Assembly: GCA_030220185.1 (NCBI GenBank)
Contig: JASPKZ010003844.1
Coordinates: 2,368,501-2,432,500 of the forward strand
Reading direction: 5' to 3'
From: Diploptera punctata
Lineage: Eukaryota > Arthropoda > Insecta > Blattodea > Blaberidae
Length of the DNA stretch: 64,000 nt
A program made the position numbers and the translations under genes. Under the pieces are notes generated by a model. The model was not told the origin of the DNA. It was given only the letters and a program-made list of their open reading frames with translations, and did not search any database. Positions 21,906-32,739 of this stretch are shown piece after piece (the stretch's first letter is position 1; each line of letters begins with the position of its first letter).

Positions 21906-22316
21906 ATCATCATCATCATAGTACATTCACGAATTTAGGCCATTTGTTGACCTGTTTCGGCCTCAAGAGAAACACCATCCAGAAGTATTTTGAATGGACT
22001 TCCTGGTCTTATTCTTCCTGCAGGTTGATATCTTAAAATTTGTTTGGGTATCCTGTGATCTTCTATTCGATGAACATGTTGCATTCATCTTGACTTATAA
22101 TCAGAAATTTGCTTTTCTAAAGGTTCCATGTGTAATTCTTCTAACATGTCTTCATTTTGTTTGTGATCTAGTAGTGTGTATCCTGCAGTCCTCCGAAGGT
22201 ATCTCATTTCAGCAGATCTAAGTGTCTGCATATCCTTCTGTTTCAACGTCCATACTTCGCTACCATACAAAAGAGTTGGAAGAGCCAGTGTTTTATACAC
22301 TTTCAGTCTTGAATTT
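21906..22316 (-). pseudogene. LINE-B 3' end, 5'-truncated
   Basis: Minus strand SRLKVYKTLALPTLLYGSEV then WTLKQKDMQTLRSAEMRYLR and YQPAGR.. in a second frame. Tail (GAT)n at 21906-21919 and hairpin 21937-21953. TTTTATCATC occurs at both borders (about 21902 and 22314), consistent with a ~10-bp target duplication. Confidence 0.85.
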
Positions 22317-22319
22317 TTA

Positions 22320-23389
22320 TCATCCGTTAAATTGCATTGATATTTACGGGGATATAACCCGTACACCTCAAGTTCAGAGTAAAGTTATTTTCCATGTGAC
22401 CACGACAAATGCGTATCCTCAACTTACATTTGAGAGAATTCCTGAATAATAATATCAAAAATCTTTCCAAGGAAGCCATTCTCAGGATCTCGCCGGGGTT
22501 AGAACTTGATAATTTCAGATTGTGAGGTGAGCGTGGCAACCACGGATAGACTATCAGAACCTTGAAAGTTGAGCTTACAGAGTAATAAATCAGTGGAATC
22601 GTACATAAAATACATCCTACAAAATATGAAGTAGGTCTAGAAAGCAAATATTTGTTTGGCTAAGATAAAATTACTTTTTTTCTTAATTATTTCATCTAAA
22701 TATGTAAACAACTTACTTTAATTTCTATCTTCTATAACGCTTGTCTGTTTATAACATAATATTTGAAATTTCAGTTTCCAGGAAGTTAGCGAGATGCAAT
22801 TTCCTCGCAGTTAGGGAATATATCACATGATATAATTACATGTAAGAGTTGTAAAATAGGTGCGAGGAAGTAATTACCTATGTAATAATGTGTAATAATC
22901 ATAATTGCATGAAGTGTGATTCTCGGTTCTATTAAAACAACGTTACAAACTTTATAACTAATTCAATTGTAGCAGTAAATACACCCTTTACAATTGTTCC
23001 CCAGTCTTCTCTATTTCCTGAATTTAATTTCCAACTTCTTACTTTAAAATTTATGCACGTGACGTAGGCCTATAGTTGTAAGGTATCCTTATGTTAAGAA
23101 CAATGGATTTTAAAAAAATATAACATTACAAGATTTTTCAAAAGTGTTCTTCCAAAATGTAGAAACAAAAAGTAAAAATGAAATGAACACAAAATGTTCA
23201 GTAAGCATATGTCCGGAGATTGGGCTTTATGCCGCAACGAACTTCATCTCCACCCCTTTTTTTTTTTCATTATCATCCCTCATAAATACACACAATTATA
23301 TTTGTATTCCCTTCCATTCCATTAAATTAGTTCGATCTCTCGTCGTATAGGTACATTTTACATATCATATGTTATAAGGGCCTTAAGAG
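22320..23389. other. Interval with nothing recognised
   Basis: Several short frames (up to 106 codons on the minus strand, overlapping the LINE-B edge). No domain. Confidence 0.45.
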
Positions 23390-23394
23390 GCACA

Positions 23395-23733
23395 ACATAT
23401 CGGGCGGGGGGGGGGGTTTTAAACTATGGATTACCACACATACATTTTTTTTTTGGCCACAGAAGGATATGGAGAACCTCCCTAATGAGAGATTAGCTCA
23501 ATGTGTTTCCTTCAAGACAATATACAAGAAAACGAAATACGTCATTGACACAAACATGGAAACTAAACATGGCGAATACGATAATGATGATTATGATGAC
23601 CGGATGATATTCTGGGACAGTTTGTGCTTGAAGTTTTCTGCTGACATTTGTCTTACAGGTGATAAAAAAACCATCACCCACAAAACTTATCTCGAAGTTA
23701 CCCCGAAACCACAGCCGTGGATTACACATAGTA
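23395..23733 (-). mobile_element. SINE-I copy
   Basis: The layout matches 53845-54210: a pyrimidine-flanked end with ttttaaact-tggatta, catatggagaacctccctaatg-like block, aacatggcgaatacgataat, gacatttgtcttacaggtga and a decayed head near 23700-23733. A G-run sits at 23403-23415. Confidence 0.65.
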
Positions 23734-23736
23734 TTA

Positions 23737-23817
23737 TACACTGTTCAAAATAATTAGGGTATATCGTAAACATAGGATCTCGGTTATACTGATCCCCTAA
23801 TTATTTTGAGCAGTGTA
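23737..23817. mobile_element. Tc1/mariner-type mini-MITE, 77 bp plus TA duplications
   Basis: Left CACTGTTCAAAATAATTAGG (23739) and right inverted CACTGCTCAAAATAATTAGG (ending 23815), with one mismatch in the first 20 bases. Only ~35 bp lie between them. TA flanks both sides (23737-23738, 23816-23817), the Tc1/mariner target site. Confidence 0.85.
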
Positions 23818-23851
23818 GATTAAAAATGCCGCAAGAAGTAACAAGTTCCCG

Positions 23852-24606
23852 TATCATAAGTAATGTCACGAGTGATTTCCAAATTATCGATAAATTCACG
23901 ACTCACGAAGTGAAGAGGGAATTTATCTAGAGAATTTGGAAATCAAGAGTGGCATTTGTTAGGACTATTTAACGAATAAAATTAAGTTGTTTACTCATAC
24001 ATCATTATTTAACTACAGTTATTTTTAAATATGTAGCCTATATATTTAATGTAAACGGCGTTGTTTGAAAACAATTGAGAAACGATTGATACACTTCATT
24101 TGCTTATTTTGTTCATCACTGCAACCAGATCATACTATTTATTGCCAAAGGATCATAATATTGTAAGAATGCATCCTAGTGGAGAAATTTATAACCAACA
24201 TTATAGGTATTAATTAATTTCTGATGCTCTATGATGTAAATATGTCAATTATATTTTTCTGCAACGTCATTTCCTGGAAAATTATTCGTTTAAGAAACTG
24301 CAAACAGTGTTTTTTTGTGATATAATCAATTGTTACAAATGTTTTTACATTATCTCCCGCATGCGCTATCTGCTGACATTCATTCACTATATATACAATC
24401 TGGTAACCGTATTGCTTTGAGAGTCAGTCAGTGCAAAATAATGCTATGACCTATTCAGAATGTTAAAAAGGAGGAGCTTTCTTTAATATGATAAACTTCA
24501 GTTGGTAAATTTGAGGCGAAACACGACTGTGATTGGTTGTAAATAAAAAATCATTGAAATGTGATTGGTCATTGACTCGCATCTGGGGTATGAGTTATAA
24601 ATAGTC
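23852..24606 (+). repeat. Repeat-L, long copy
   Basis: Full layout of 5810-6561: hairpin 5' end with TATCGATA, cgcatgcgctatctg, a TATATATA motif near 24389, TCAGTCAGTGC ~30 bases downstream, aaggaggagctttc, two inverted CCAAT boxes, and end AAATAGTC. Confidence 0.8.
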
Positions 24607-24607
24607 A

Positions 24608-25075
24608 TTAGAACTTAATATAGAAACGTACATTACAGATAATGAAAACAATAAGATGATACGGTAATATTGTTCTCTTTTCAGTTTTGTTTCTAACTGT
24701 ACAAAGGAAGTATAGAACTGCTTATATTTATTTATTTATTTATTTGATCGTTTTACAGGAATAAGCACGAAAGACCAAATGGGCCCATATGCTGTTATAT
24801 TTTTCTAAAACGAAATGTCAAAAATGTCCACTCCTCCTACACTTCTCAATGTACACATATAAGAATAACATCTACGTAAAGTGAACTGCTGAAGTAGTGT
24901 GTGTATTGAATATGGACCACATTAGCGCCATATATCCGACTCTACCTAACATTAAGCATGGAAAGTGTGACATTGTATCACAAACACTTTTTATGCGTAA
25001 TACTATGAATACGGGGATGAAAATCCTCTTATTTTCTAAGTATATTTAAAATTGAGATGAACAGACAGGCGAATA
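24608..25075. other. Interval with short (TTTA)n, otherwise nothing recognised
   Basis: TATTTATT-type tract at 24725-24745. No gene recognised. Confidence 0.5.
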
Positions 25076-25330
25076 GAGAAGACTACATAAGTGAGCTACA
25101 TGATTTTTTATGGGAAACCAGTTAAGAACAGTTAAATCTCGTATTCTGCAATGGGAAAGAAATGTGGCAGAAATAGGAAATTTAAAAAGTGGCATGGAAA
25201 CTCCTTGTAGGAAAACCAGAGGGGAAATACGTTGTCCAAGGATGAAGTGGGAGAATAATATTAACCATCATTTGAGGGACGGAAATTATACAGGAATGAT
25301 TGGAAAACATTAGTTCAGGGTAGGGATGTA
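25055..25330 (+). pseudogene. LINE-A C-terminal fragment, badly decayed
   Basis: Reads LRTVKSRILQWERNVAEIGN (25122 on), then after a frameshift RMKWENNINHHLRDGNYTG, and stops near 25330 before the NLRVR end. Upstream DEQTGE-like sequence begins near 25055. Confidence 0.75.
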
Positions 25331-25334
25331 TTTT

Positions 25335-25938
25335 AGGATTTAATTTATTTTATGATTTAAATTATTTTGTCATAGTGATTCACATGAACAAAAACAGCTT
25401 CAAGGAGATGTATTTACACGTATTATAAATGTTCAATGTTCTTCGTTCAATGCAATTCCTGTAACAAAGAACATAAATTATAAAACTTAAAACTACATGT
25501 TTTACGAAGAACCTTACCAACCCTCTGGCATAGCGAAAGGTGTTGACATATTTATAGTACGATTAAAATTTTTCCGTGACATAAAGTTGGACCTCAACGT
25601 ATAGTGAGATATTTTTTTTAGTTAAATAAATGGGGCATTTTATGTAGAGATCGTAAAATGAAATAATGCACTACTTAAAAATTGAAATATAATAGTAGGC
25701 CCTACATATCTTATAAAATGTATTCTAAATTAAGAAACAGAGTAAAAAAGGTGACTTTTTAATCAATGAGTAGTAAAATTATTGGTTATTGATCTTTAAT
25801 TCGATATTTTGTATATAAATACAGCGTGTGTACATCAAAATGCCCTACTTTCAATGTGCTTCATATACAAAACAAACTAAGTTAAACAAAATTTATTTAC
25901 AAAAATAAGTTGTATAATTGACTTTCACAGTCGGAGTT
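25335..25938. other. AT-rich interval, nothing recognised
   Basis: No supported feature. Confidence 0.5.
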
Positions 25939-25940
25939 AG

Positions 25941-26131
25941 TATGATGATCTTGAAGATTTCCGGGCTGTTGGCAGTGGTCTTGAGGATTGTAGTCCCCAG
26001 ACTGGGTCCGGCAACCTCAAGGGTTGTCTTGTGACTGAGGGCGCTAGACGCAGTCTCTAGCGAAACGTCGGGGAACTTCAAGCCTCAAGACCACAGCCAA
26101 CAGCCCGGAAATCTTCTTCAAGATCATCATA
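25941..26131. mobile_element. Fold-back with GAAACGTC hammerhead-like core
   Basis: Arms 25941-25986 and 26083-26131 are reverse complements apart from a 3-base gap and one mismatch (gatttccgggctgttgg..). The ~96-bp loop contains CTGAGGG (26035), a GCTAGA..TCTAGC stem and GAAACGTC (26062-26069). CTTG and CAAG could close the third arm. GAAACGUC matches the short palindromic stem III of Penelope-element hammerheads, but GAGGG in place of GAUGA makes activity doubtful. Confidence 0.5.
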
Positions 26132-26739
26132 TTATCAAGTTCTTAAAAAATGAATACATTTCCACGTGAGCCATTGAGGTGACGTGAAGAATGTCCAGTC
26201 TGTATTCATTTTCCGTTCTGATCTGTAAGTAACATGTCCGGAGTGATGGTACAAATGGCTTCGACAATCCGGGTTCGGAGGTCTCGAAGGTTCCAGATTA
26301 TAGTATATCATTTTGTCTTATATCTGCAGATTTTTAAAGATGGAGACATTTTAAACTGCAATGGTTTCAATGGGAACAATACACACATATGAAAACCTGA
26401 GGATATAATTAATCAAAATGGTAAAATAAGGAAGGACATTTTAACCGAGACTTAATGTGCTATTCAATAGTACTTGATTTAATTAAAATTTGTGTTTTAA
26501 TATTTTTAATGAGTAAATGTGTTAATAAGTATTTGTTTTCAGGAAAGATAATAATATTTACTACCAATGTATCATATTAATGTCTGAAAACAAATAAATC
26601 TCGCAGGAAACTAAAATACAGGCGACTAAAACAGTAATTGAACCAAAAATGATATATGAATGAAAAATCTGGCCAGTGGAAAAAAAAAGGATTGTAATTC
26701 CTATGGAGATGAAAATGTTATGAAGGGATAGGATAAAAC
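26132..26739. other. AT-rich interval, nothing recognised
   Basis: Short frames only. Confidence 0.5.
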
Positions 26740-26744
26740 TAAAC

Positions 26745-27125
26745 ACAAAAAGGGATAGAATAAGATATGGAAGAAGCAGGGAAGGGTTAATCTATAGGTC
26801 TATATCAGTTGAAAAAAGTTTAAAAAGAGAATAATAGAGATGGTTTGGACATGTGATATGAATGTAAGAGGAGATACGCAATAATGGAAGCAAAAACAGA
26901 AAGGAAAAGATGAAGAGGTTGACCAAAGAAAGGGGGAAAAATGGTTGGTATGAAGGATATAGCAAGATGACGTGGAAAAGTGTTGGAAAATTTAAGAGAA
27001 AAGCAAAATACGCAGTACGTAGAATAGAACCAGTGAATCGAGGCAGTCCCAACACAATAATGGCAGAATGTAAATATAAAAGAGGAAGAAGAATAAGAAA
27101 ATGTTTTTTAAGAAATTACATTGCT
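26745..27125 (+). pseudogene. Reverse transcriptase C-terminal remnant, unassigned
   Basis: Near 26810 one frame reads VEKSLKRE, two stops, then RWFGHVI, the W-GHV signature of LINE C-termini. Downstream TKERGKNGWYEGYSKMTWKS is purine-rich and uncertain. Many stops. Confidence 0.4.
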
Positions 27126-27182
27126 TAATTTATAATTTGACATTACAATTTCCCCCACAATCTGATTAAGGTATATGTAATA

Positions 27183-27630
27183 ACTATTATTCTACCAGTT
27201 ATATGGTTGCGAAACATGGAGTCTTACTTTAAGGGAGGAAAGGAGATTACGAATATTTGAGAATAAAGTTGTTAGGAAAAAATTTGGGCTAAAGAGAGAT
27301 GAACAGACAGATGAATGGAGAAGACTACATAAGAGAGAACTACATGGTCTTTATAGGAAGACACATATAATAAGAACAGTTAAGTCTCGTAGACTGCGAT
27401 GGGCAGGACATGTGGCACGAATGGGGAATGAAAGACGTGCATGGAAGCTTCTTGTTGGAAAACCAAAGGGAAAACGCCCAGTTGGTAGACCAAGAATGAG
27501 GCGGGAGAAAAACATTAACTATGATTTGAGGAAGGTAGATTATACAGGGAATGATTGGAAAATATTACCGCAGGATAGGGATGTATGGAGAGCTTATGTC
27601 CGCGTGGCCATAAATCTATGGGTTCGATAA
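27183..27630 (+). pseudogene. LINE-A C-terminal fragment, longest open copy
   Basis: Open from about 27187 to TAA 27628-27630, ~147 codons: LYGCETWSLTLREERRLRIF, ENKVVRKKFGLKRDEQTDEW, SRRLRWAGHVARMGNERRAW, GRPRMRREKNINYDL, ending NLWVR. No palm domain, so it is a 5'-truncated insertion rather than a working element. Confidence 0.88.
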
Positions 27631-27664
27631 TGCCAGTTAGTAATTATTAACTATCTAGCAGTTA

Positions 27665-28110
27665 CTCCATAGTTGTGATCTTGGAGCAATGTTATTGTCT
27701 CGTACGTAGCGGATGCGGATTGAATTCCCGATCGAGTTAGATCCCCTGGGTGAGATTTTTTAGGATTTTTCCTGACCTGTAAGGCAAATCCATGAAACGT
27801 TAAGGCCTAAATGATCCCCGAACATCAACTGATCATCTCAAATATGAATATCATATTCACCTTGTTTAGTGTCAATGAATTCATGGAGTTTCTTGTCTTA
27901 AATATTCGTGTTGTCTCGGAAGTGAACCTGGAATTAAGCTGATCACTCATCTAGGGAGGCCTTTCAAGTCCTTGTGTGGTCAAAAAAAAGTTTGTGTATG
28001 TGAACCAAAGATCAAATACCTCTCCCAACAAACCGTGTCCGTGTAAAGCTTGGGTAGCCTGGGCCATGTAAAAGTGCCTATAAAAGAAGAGGTTAAACTG
28101 AGATAAAGAG
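27665..28110 (+). mobile_element. SINE-I, near full length
   Basis: Decayed head (27680-27740, B-box-like ttgaattcccgatcg), SINE-H-like middle (ctgggtgag..gacctgtaaggcaaa), then SINE-I-specific 3' half: ctgatcactcatctagggag, gtgtggtcaaaaaa, caaaccgtgtccgtgtaa and the end gaggttaaactgagat. Confidence 0.75.
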
Positions 28111-28114
28111 AGAA

Positions 28115-28447
28115 TTTTCTAACTCGTAAGTTTAAATCATATCTGGCATAATTTGCATTGCCATCTATTTTCATATGTTATGTTGTGACTCTAGTGACAC
28201 CAAAATTAGTTGGAATTGCAAAAATTATCATTTGCTTTTAAATATAATAAATTAACATGTCTTTAAATTTAAAATACTCGTTTCCTACATATCTGACTAG
28301 TTTTTCCCATTACAAAATACTTAGTTTAATATCTTCGCCATCTGTGCTGAATTGATACTTCTCTACCATCTGTGTTTCATTTATCTTTCACCCAAGAAAT
28401 TTGGGAAATACCTCCTATAATACTCCAGAGAAACAATGCAATATTTA
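28115..28447. other. Interval with nothing recognised
   Basis: No supported feature. Confidence 0.5.
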
Positions 28448-28459
28448 TTTGTTTAATAT

Positions 28460-28811
28460 TCATCCATCCATAGTAATTATGCCCGAGGGCAGGTCTTTCA
28501 CTGCAATCATAGCATTTTCATGCTATGCTTTACTAGGGAATTGTGTGTGTGGTAGTTTCCCGTTGCTTTCCACACCAGTGAAGGATGATGATGATGATGA
28601 TGATAATAAGGATGATGATGATAATAAGGATGATGATGATGGCCGGATGATTTTCGGAGACCGTTGGGCCCTAAGCTTCCTGACGTTTGTCTTACAGGTG
28701 AGGAAAAACCCCCCAAAAAAAAATCACCCAGGAGCCTGTCCCGACCGGGAATCGAACCCGGGCCCGCTGCATGACAAGGCAGCACGCTACCTCAAGACCA
28801 CAGCAGTGGAC
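28460..28811 (-). mobile_element. SINE-H, full length with 11-bp target duplication
   Basis: Minus-orientation head at 28738-28805 (B-box complement GAATCGAACCCGGG), GAT-rich centre, 3' block with gcatagcatgaaaatgc complement. TTGTTTAATAT flanks it at 28449-28459 and 28812-28822. A 189-codon plus frame runs through it and is meaningless. Confidence 0.9.
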
Positions 28812-28824
28812 TTGTTTAATATAA

Positions 28825-29369
28825 ATAACAAAAATTATTTATCATTCACGCATATATTTTCTGATGGGTGTAATCTTATTTTAAACGTTTTTCCTAGTTT
28901 TACTGCTTTGCGTTTTTTTTGTTTTTATATTGTTTTGTTCTCTAGTTATTTATTCGGACTGCGGGTATAGACTGCCTTGATCACCGCGACCAGGAAGATC
29001 CATTGTTCTATCCCAGTATATTATGTATGGAATGAAATATATTCTATGGTGTTATGTGAGTTGTAAGTCGTTTCCGGGTCCGACACGCCACGTTCTTCTT
29101 TCATGACCCATACCGTCAATTTGGGTTGGGCCCGTGGCCGCGAGGATGAAGTACAAAATTTTCGTCGGCACCTTCTGTCCTTTATTATTGCTCAGGCTCG
29201 GAGTCATGAATCAGTACCCTGGTGTCATCCCACTAGATCCCCGCAATTACTTTTTTCCACACCTGTGAGTATCAAGCAAACTTCTTCTTACTCATAATTT
29301 GTAGGATTTTCATCCTAATTATTTCCAAAATCACTCCTCGGAGGAAGACATATTGAATGTGCATTCACT
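28825..29369. other. Interval with nothing recognised
   Basis: Unusually balanced base composition at 29050-29290. Possibly the 3' UTR of the adjacent LINE-P, but I cannot show it. Confidence 0.35.
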
Positions 29370-29371
29370 GT

Positions 29372-29830
29372 CTATCCATCTCTTGGCTGGTCTTCCTCTT
29401 GTTTTTCTCCCGTCCATTGGTTTATCTTCTTTAGCTCTTTTTTCAAGTCGGTTATCTTTCAGTATTTCTATATATCCTTTCCCATATTTTCGTCTATCTA
29501 TAATAAATTTGTTTATGCCTTGAATATGACATTTGTCCCTAATTTCTGTGTTGTGTATATTATCAAATAAATTTTTCCCTGGATAGTTCTTAAGGTCTTC
29601 ATTTCATGTGTGCTTATTATTTGTTTAGTTTTTGTTGTATCAGCCCTAGTTTCTGCGCCATATACGATAACCGGTCGAACTATCGTTTTGTATATGCGGG
29701 TTTTGCTTTCTGGTGACACATGTTTGTTGCGCCAAATTAAATCTTTCATATATCCTGATATTTGTGCTGCTTTATCTGCTTGTTTCTTTACTTCTTATGT
29801 GTTACACCAAGCAAACTATTCTTCATAATA
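29372..29830 (-). pseudogene. LINE-P reverse transcriptase C-terminus
   Basis: Minus strand 29749 on: MKDLIWRNKHVSPESKTRIY, KTIVRPVIVYGAETRADTTK, MKTLRTIQGKI. After a frameshift near 29530: RLEKRAKEDKPMDGRKTRGR then PAKRWID. The Y(K)TIVRPV-YG-ET motif places it among RTE-like enzymes. No palm motif present. Confidence 0.75.
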
Positions 29831-29984
29831 TGAAATGAGGTGAAGTAGAAATATTATGAAATGAAGGGGAAGGAAGAGACAATAGAGAGTATTGGTGGGA
29901 TGAAATTCGGGAATTGTGGAGAACATAATTATATTACATTTAAATACAAAAATTCCGGTATGGTCCACCATGAGTACGTCTCTG

Positions 29985-30052
29985 AAACCGCCAGGACTCG
30001 AACCTGAGATCCCAGTCGGAACAGCCGTGCGCGCGCTAGCCATACGGGTTCT
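29985..30052 (-). mobile_element. tRNA-like SINE head
   Basis: Minus strand has tatggctagcgcgcgcac (A-box-like) and GGTTCGAGTCCTGGCGG (B-box and T-arm). No intact acceptor stem, so it is called SINE-derived. Confidence 0.5.
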
Positions 30053-30277
30053 TCTATTGTTCAATTTTATACCTTTTTCTCTTGATACACGAACATGATT
30101 CATATCTGACCCGATATTAAATATAAGTGTAGAATAGGAAACTAGTTGTTTTACAACAATAAAAAAAAGTTTTTTTAGTATCTCATTTAACAGCATACCT
30201 CGTAAATATATCAGATCATCATCATAACAATTCATATCTGACAAGTGAGTGTGAAATTGCCAACTCATCTTTGTTCA

Positions 30278-30345
30278 GATGCCTCTTATTTCAGGATTGA
30301 GTATATTTTACGTTATATAAATCTACGGTACGGGACGCTCGCCTT
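30278..30345 (-). mobile_element. SINE-AA fragment
   Basis: cttatttcaggattgag..ataaatctacggta matches 21480-21535. Confidence 0.45.
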
Positions 30346-30381
30346 TATAGAATAAAACAGATTTAGAATAGATTTATTTAG

Positions 30382-30600
30382 CCTGGCGAAGTTAAGACCA
30401 TGTGGCCTTCTCTTCCACTCACCAGGAAAAACATAATTATATTATATTTAAATACAAACAATTACAATAACAGTACATACTAAACAATTAATTATCTGGT
30501 CAAACTGAACAATAACGAAAATAATATCTAATAATAAAATAAAATTTAATACAATTAAAATTAAACTAATGGAATAAGAAGATGGTCTGAAAAATTTTAA
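30382..30600 (-). mobile_element. LINE-E 3' end with conserved hairpin
   Basis: The hairpin AAGGCC-ACAT-GGTCTT (sense, minus strand, 30394-30409) pairs with one G-U. The outer stem CCTGG/CCAGG is at 30382-30386 and 30422-30426. The A-rich stretch to ~30600 has the composition of the LINE-E 3' UTR. Confidence 0.65.
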
Positions 30601-30663
30601 CAATTCTAGCTTTCATGAAACCGGAACGAGCCAACAGGCTTAATCCCTGGATGATGATGATGG
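30600..30663 (+). mobile_element. LINE-B/F-type 3' terminus with (GAT)n tail
   Basis: ccggaacgAGCC-aaca-GGCTtaatccctg then GATGATGATG. This is the shared 3' architecture: GGAAC, hairpin, simple-repeat tail. Almost no coding sequence is left. Confidence 0.65.
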
Positions 30664-30664
30664 A

Positions 30665-31470
30665 ATAATGTATACACAAAGGAATAGCGGTTCGAATCTA
30701 ATATACACAAAAAGAAAAGAAAAAAATATATACAAAAAAGTAATAAACTCTAATGAATTAATATATCGCTTATATATAAGACATTAAATAAATATAATGT
30801 CTTTATATTCCTTTCAAAGGAAGATATTATGCTAATGATTTTACCTCGATAGGATATGATTCCGCGAATCTTGAACTAGAAGCACGTGCACAGGAGTCAA
30901 CCGGGACCGAAGAAAGAAACGAAATGTATGTATTATAATCTAATCTATGCCTTCAATGGGGAGAAAAAAAGATAATAGCAAGGTCAGACTGTGCAAAGAT
31001 AAGGTTTTAGAGTAGTGTACAGTTGTTAGACTACTTGTCCCTAAATGTATATGTAATACCACTATTCTAGGAATTCAAATTATTATACTCTGTAATTGTT
31101 CGTTTATCTGTACTGACAGACTTATTTCTTAATAATAATAAACTAATGGTATAGTTTCCCCTTTCCACAATTGAAAATATTGGCCTAATTCTTGAATCGT
31201 GTATATAAATGGCTCAAATGTAAGTTGTATAATTTTTTTAAGTTTATTGAAAAGGAAACCCAAAAATAATATAAGCTACGTTACATTATGTACCCTCTTT
31301 TTGTAGGATATACCCATGACATTTTGGGGGGAGAAAGAGGTACATCGACATTTTGAGTGGAGATAATAGAGGTGGTCTTGCTAATTGCCTTGAGGGGATG
31401 GATAGCCCTTAATTTAAAGTGCTAGCATGACAATGAGACATATATAGATAGGTGTAATGTAGAAAAGGGA
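30665..31470. other. AT-rich interval, nothing recognised
   Basis: No supported gene or repeat family. Confidence 0.5.
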
Positions 31471-31473
31471 GTA

Positions 31474-31685
31474 AAAGTAAAGTAAAGTGATCCCACAACA
31501 GACCCGGAGGTCCTTGGGGTAGTAGGAGGTTAAGGCTCCCACTTTTTCTAGACAATCGGCACTTTATGTCAGCCGGGTTGTCAGCCCTGCGTGACGGCCA
31601 CCTTTACCCCAGAACAGGCGTCTGGTACTCATTTCCGTTAGAGGCTGAGTCGACCCCAGGTCCATAGTGCCGCCAGAGGGGAGTA
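31474..31685 (-). mobile_element. SINE-G, 5'-truncated
   Basis: Minus orientation, tail (AAAGT) at 31474-31488, body blocks gacaatcggcactt and gaggctgagtcgacccc. It stops at gtgccgccagag, before the tRNA head. Confidence 0.85.
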
Positions 31686-31944
31686 CATTATACATCTGTT
31701 GTATTTATGAGTGTAGATGTTTGTGTGTGGGGGGAGGGTATGTATACACTGTATGCCTCTATATACATATTAATCATATATACAATAAGAAATAAAAACG
31801 AATGGCCAAAAGGACCGAGAGCTTTGTAGGCCTATGTAACTTTTTTTTTCGAAAAAAATCAATAAATCCCATTTACTATTACAAACCCATAATCGCCGAT
31901 TTCCTGCAGATAGGAAGTAGGAACTTCGAATTACACAGATACAC

Positions 31945-32140
31945 AGTGGTGGGCCTCCCTGGAACTGTGGTTGTCATGAGCCAAGGCCATCGCCGGATAC
32001 TTCATAAAATAGCACAATACAAGGGAAGCAAACACACACATGGTGGGGTTTTAAAATATTATACCGCACCGAGAAACGAACCCAGGCCTCAGCTGTAAAA
32101 GATAAAGAATTTTATCGACAATGCCATTGCGGCTTTAAGC
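31945..32140 (-). mobile_element. SINE-S, tRNA-headed
   Basis: Minus strand gccgcaatggcattgtcgat (A-box side) and GGGTTCGTTTCTCGG (B-box) at 32070-32090, body toward 31945. Single copy seen here. Confidence 0.5.
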
Positions 32141-32279
32141 TGAAGTTGTCTTAACAAAATTGATACAATTCATTAAAAGAATGAAGTACAACTTACCAAA
32201 AGAGGCGCCATTTTTATGTTATAGGCCTATATTAAAGCTTGGTTATTATTTTACACGACAGACATTAAAAATTGAACTC

Positions 32280-32440
32280 GTTATCATCTTAATATAAAAT
32301 CTAGCCGTGAAAGGGTCAATAGATTTTGTTTAGAGACATTATTATTTCAGGTTTGAGATTCTTATACTTCCCATAAATATAAATAATGGACACGTTAACT
32401 TTATTTCCCTTTCAATTGGAAGTCATATTCACAAGTATTT
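32280..32440 (-). mobile_element. SINE-AA fragment
   Basis: ctagccgtgaaagggtcaat, tatttcaggtttgag, cccataaatataaat and ctttatttccctttc line up in order with 21420-21560. Confidence 0.5.
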
Positions 32441-32504
32441 TATGAGCTATGTAAAAACAAGTTCATATAGATGTTTTTTTTTCGAATTAGATTAGTACCA
32501 TATC

Positions 32505-32580
32505 AATTGGCTCAGACGGTAGCGTGTGATGCTCATATTCGCCAAGTTTCCGGTGCCAGCCAACCTGACTTATCATTTTC
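32505..32580 (+). mobile_element. tRNA-like SINE head, decayed
   Basis: caattggctcagacggtagc resembles an A-box. The B-box region (tttccggtgccagcc) is degraded. Confidence 0.35.
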
Positions 32581-32713
32581 TTAATTCTCCTCTGTCATAA
32601 AAATAAATTATTCTATATTTCAATATCATTGCCAAGATCAATTTCATCATTATTCATCACTTTAAAGTTCATTGAAACATATCAGTTGCACAAACTTACT
32701 TACAAACATATAA

Positions 32714-32731
32714 ATATATATATATATATAC
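32714..32731. repeat. (TA)n tract
   Basis: Short dinucleotide run. Confidence 0.85.
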
Positions 32732-32739
32732 ACATACCT

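Noticed and set aside
28401..28970. 189-codon open frame on the plus strand
   Set aside because: It runs straight through an antisense SINE-H. The Asp run is its GAT repeat and the rest is SINE sequence.
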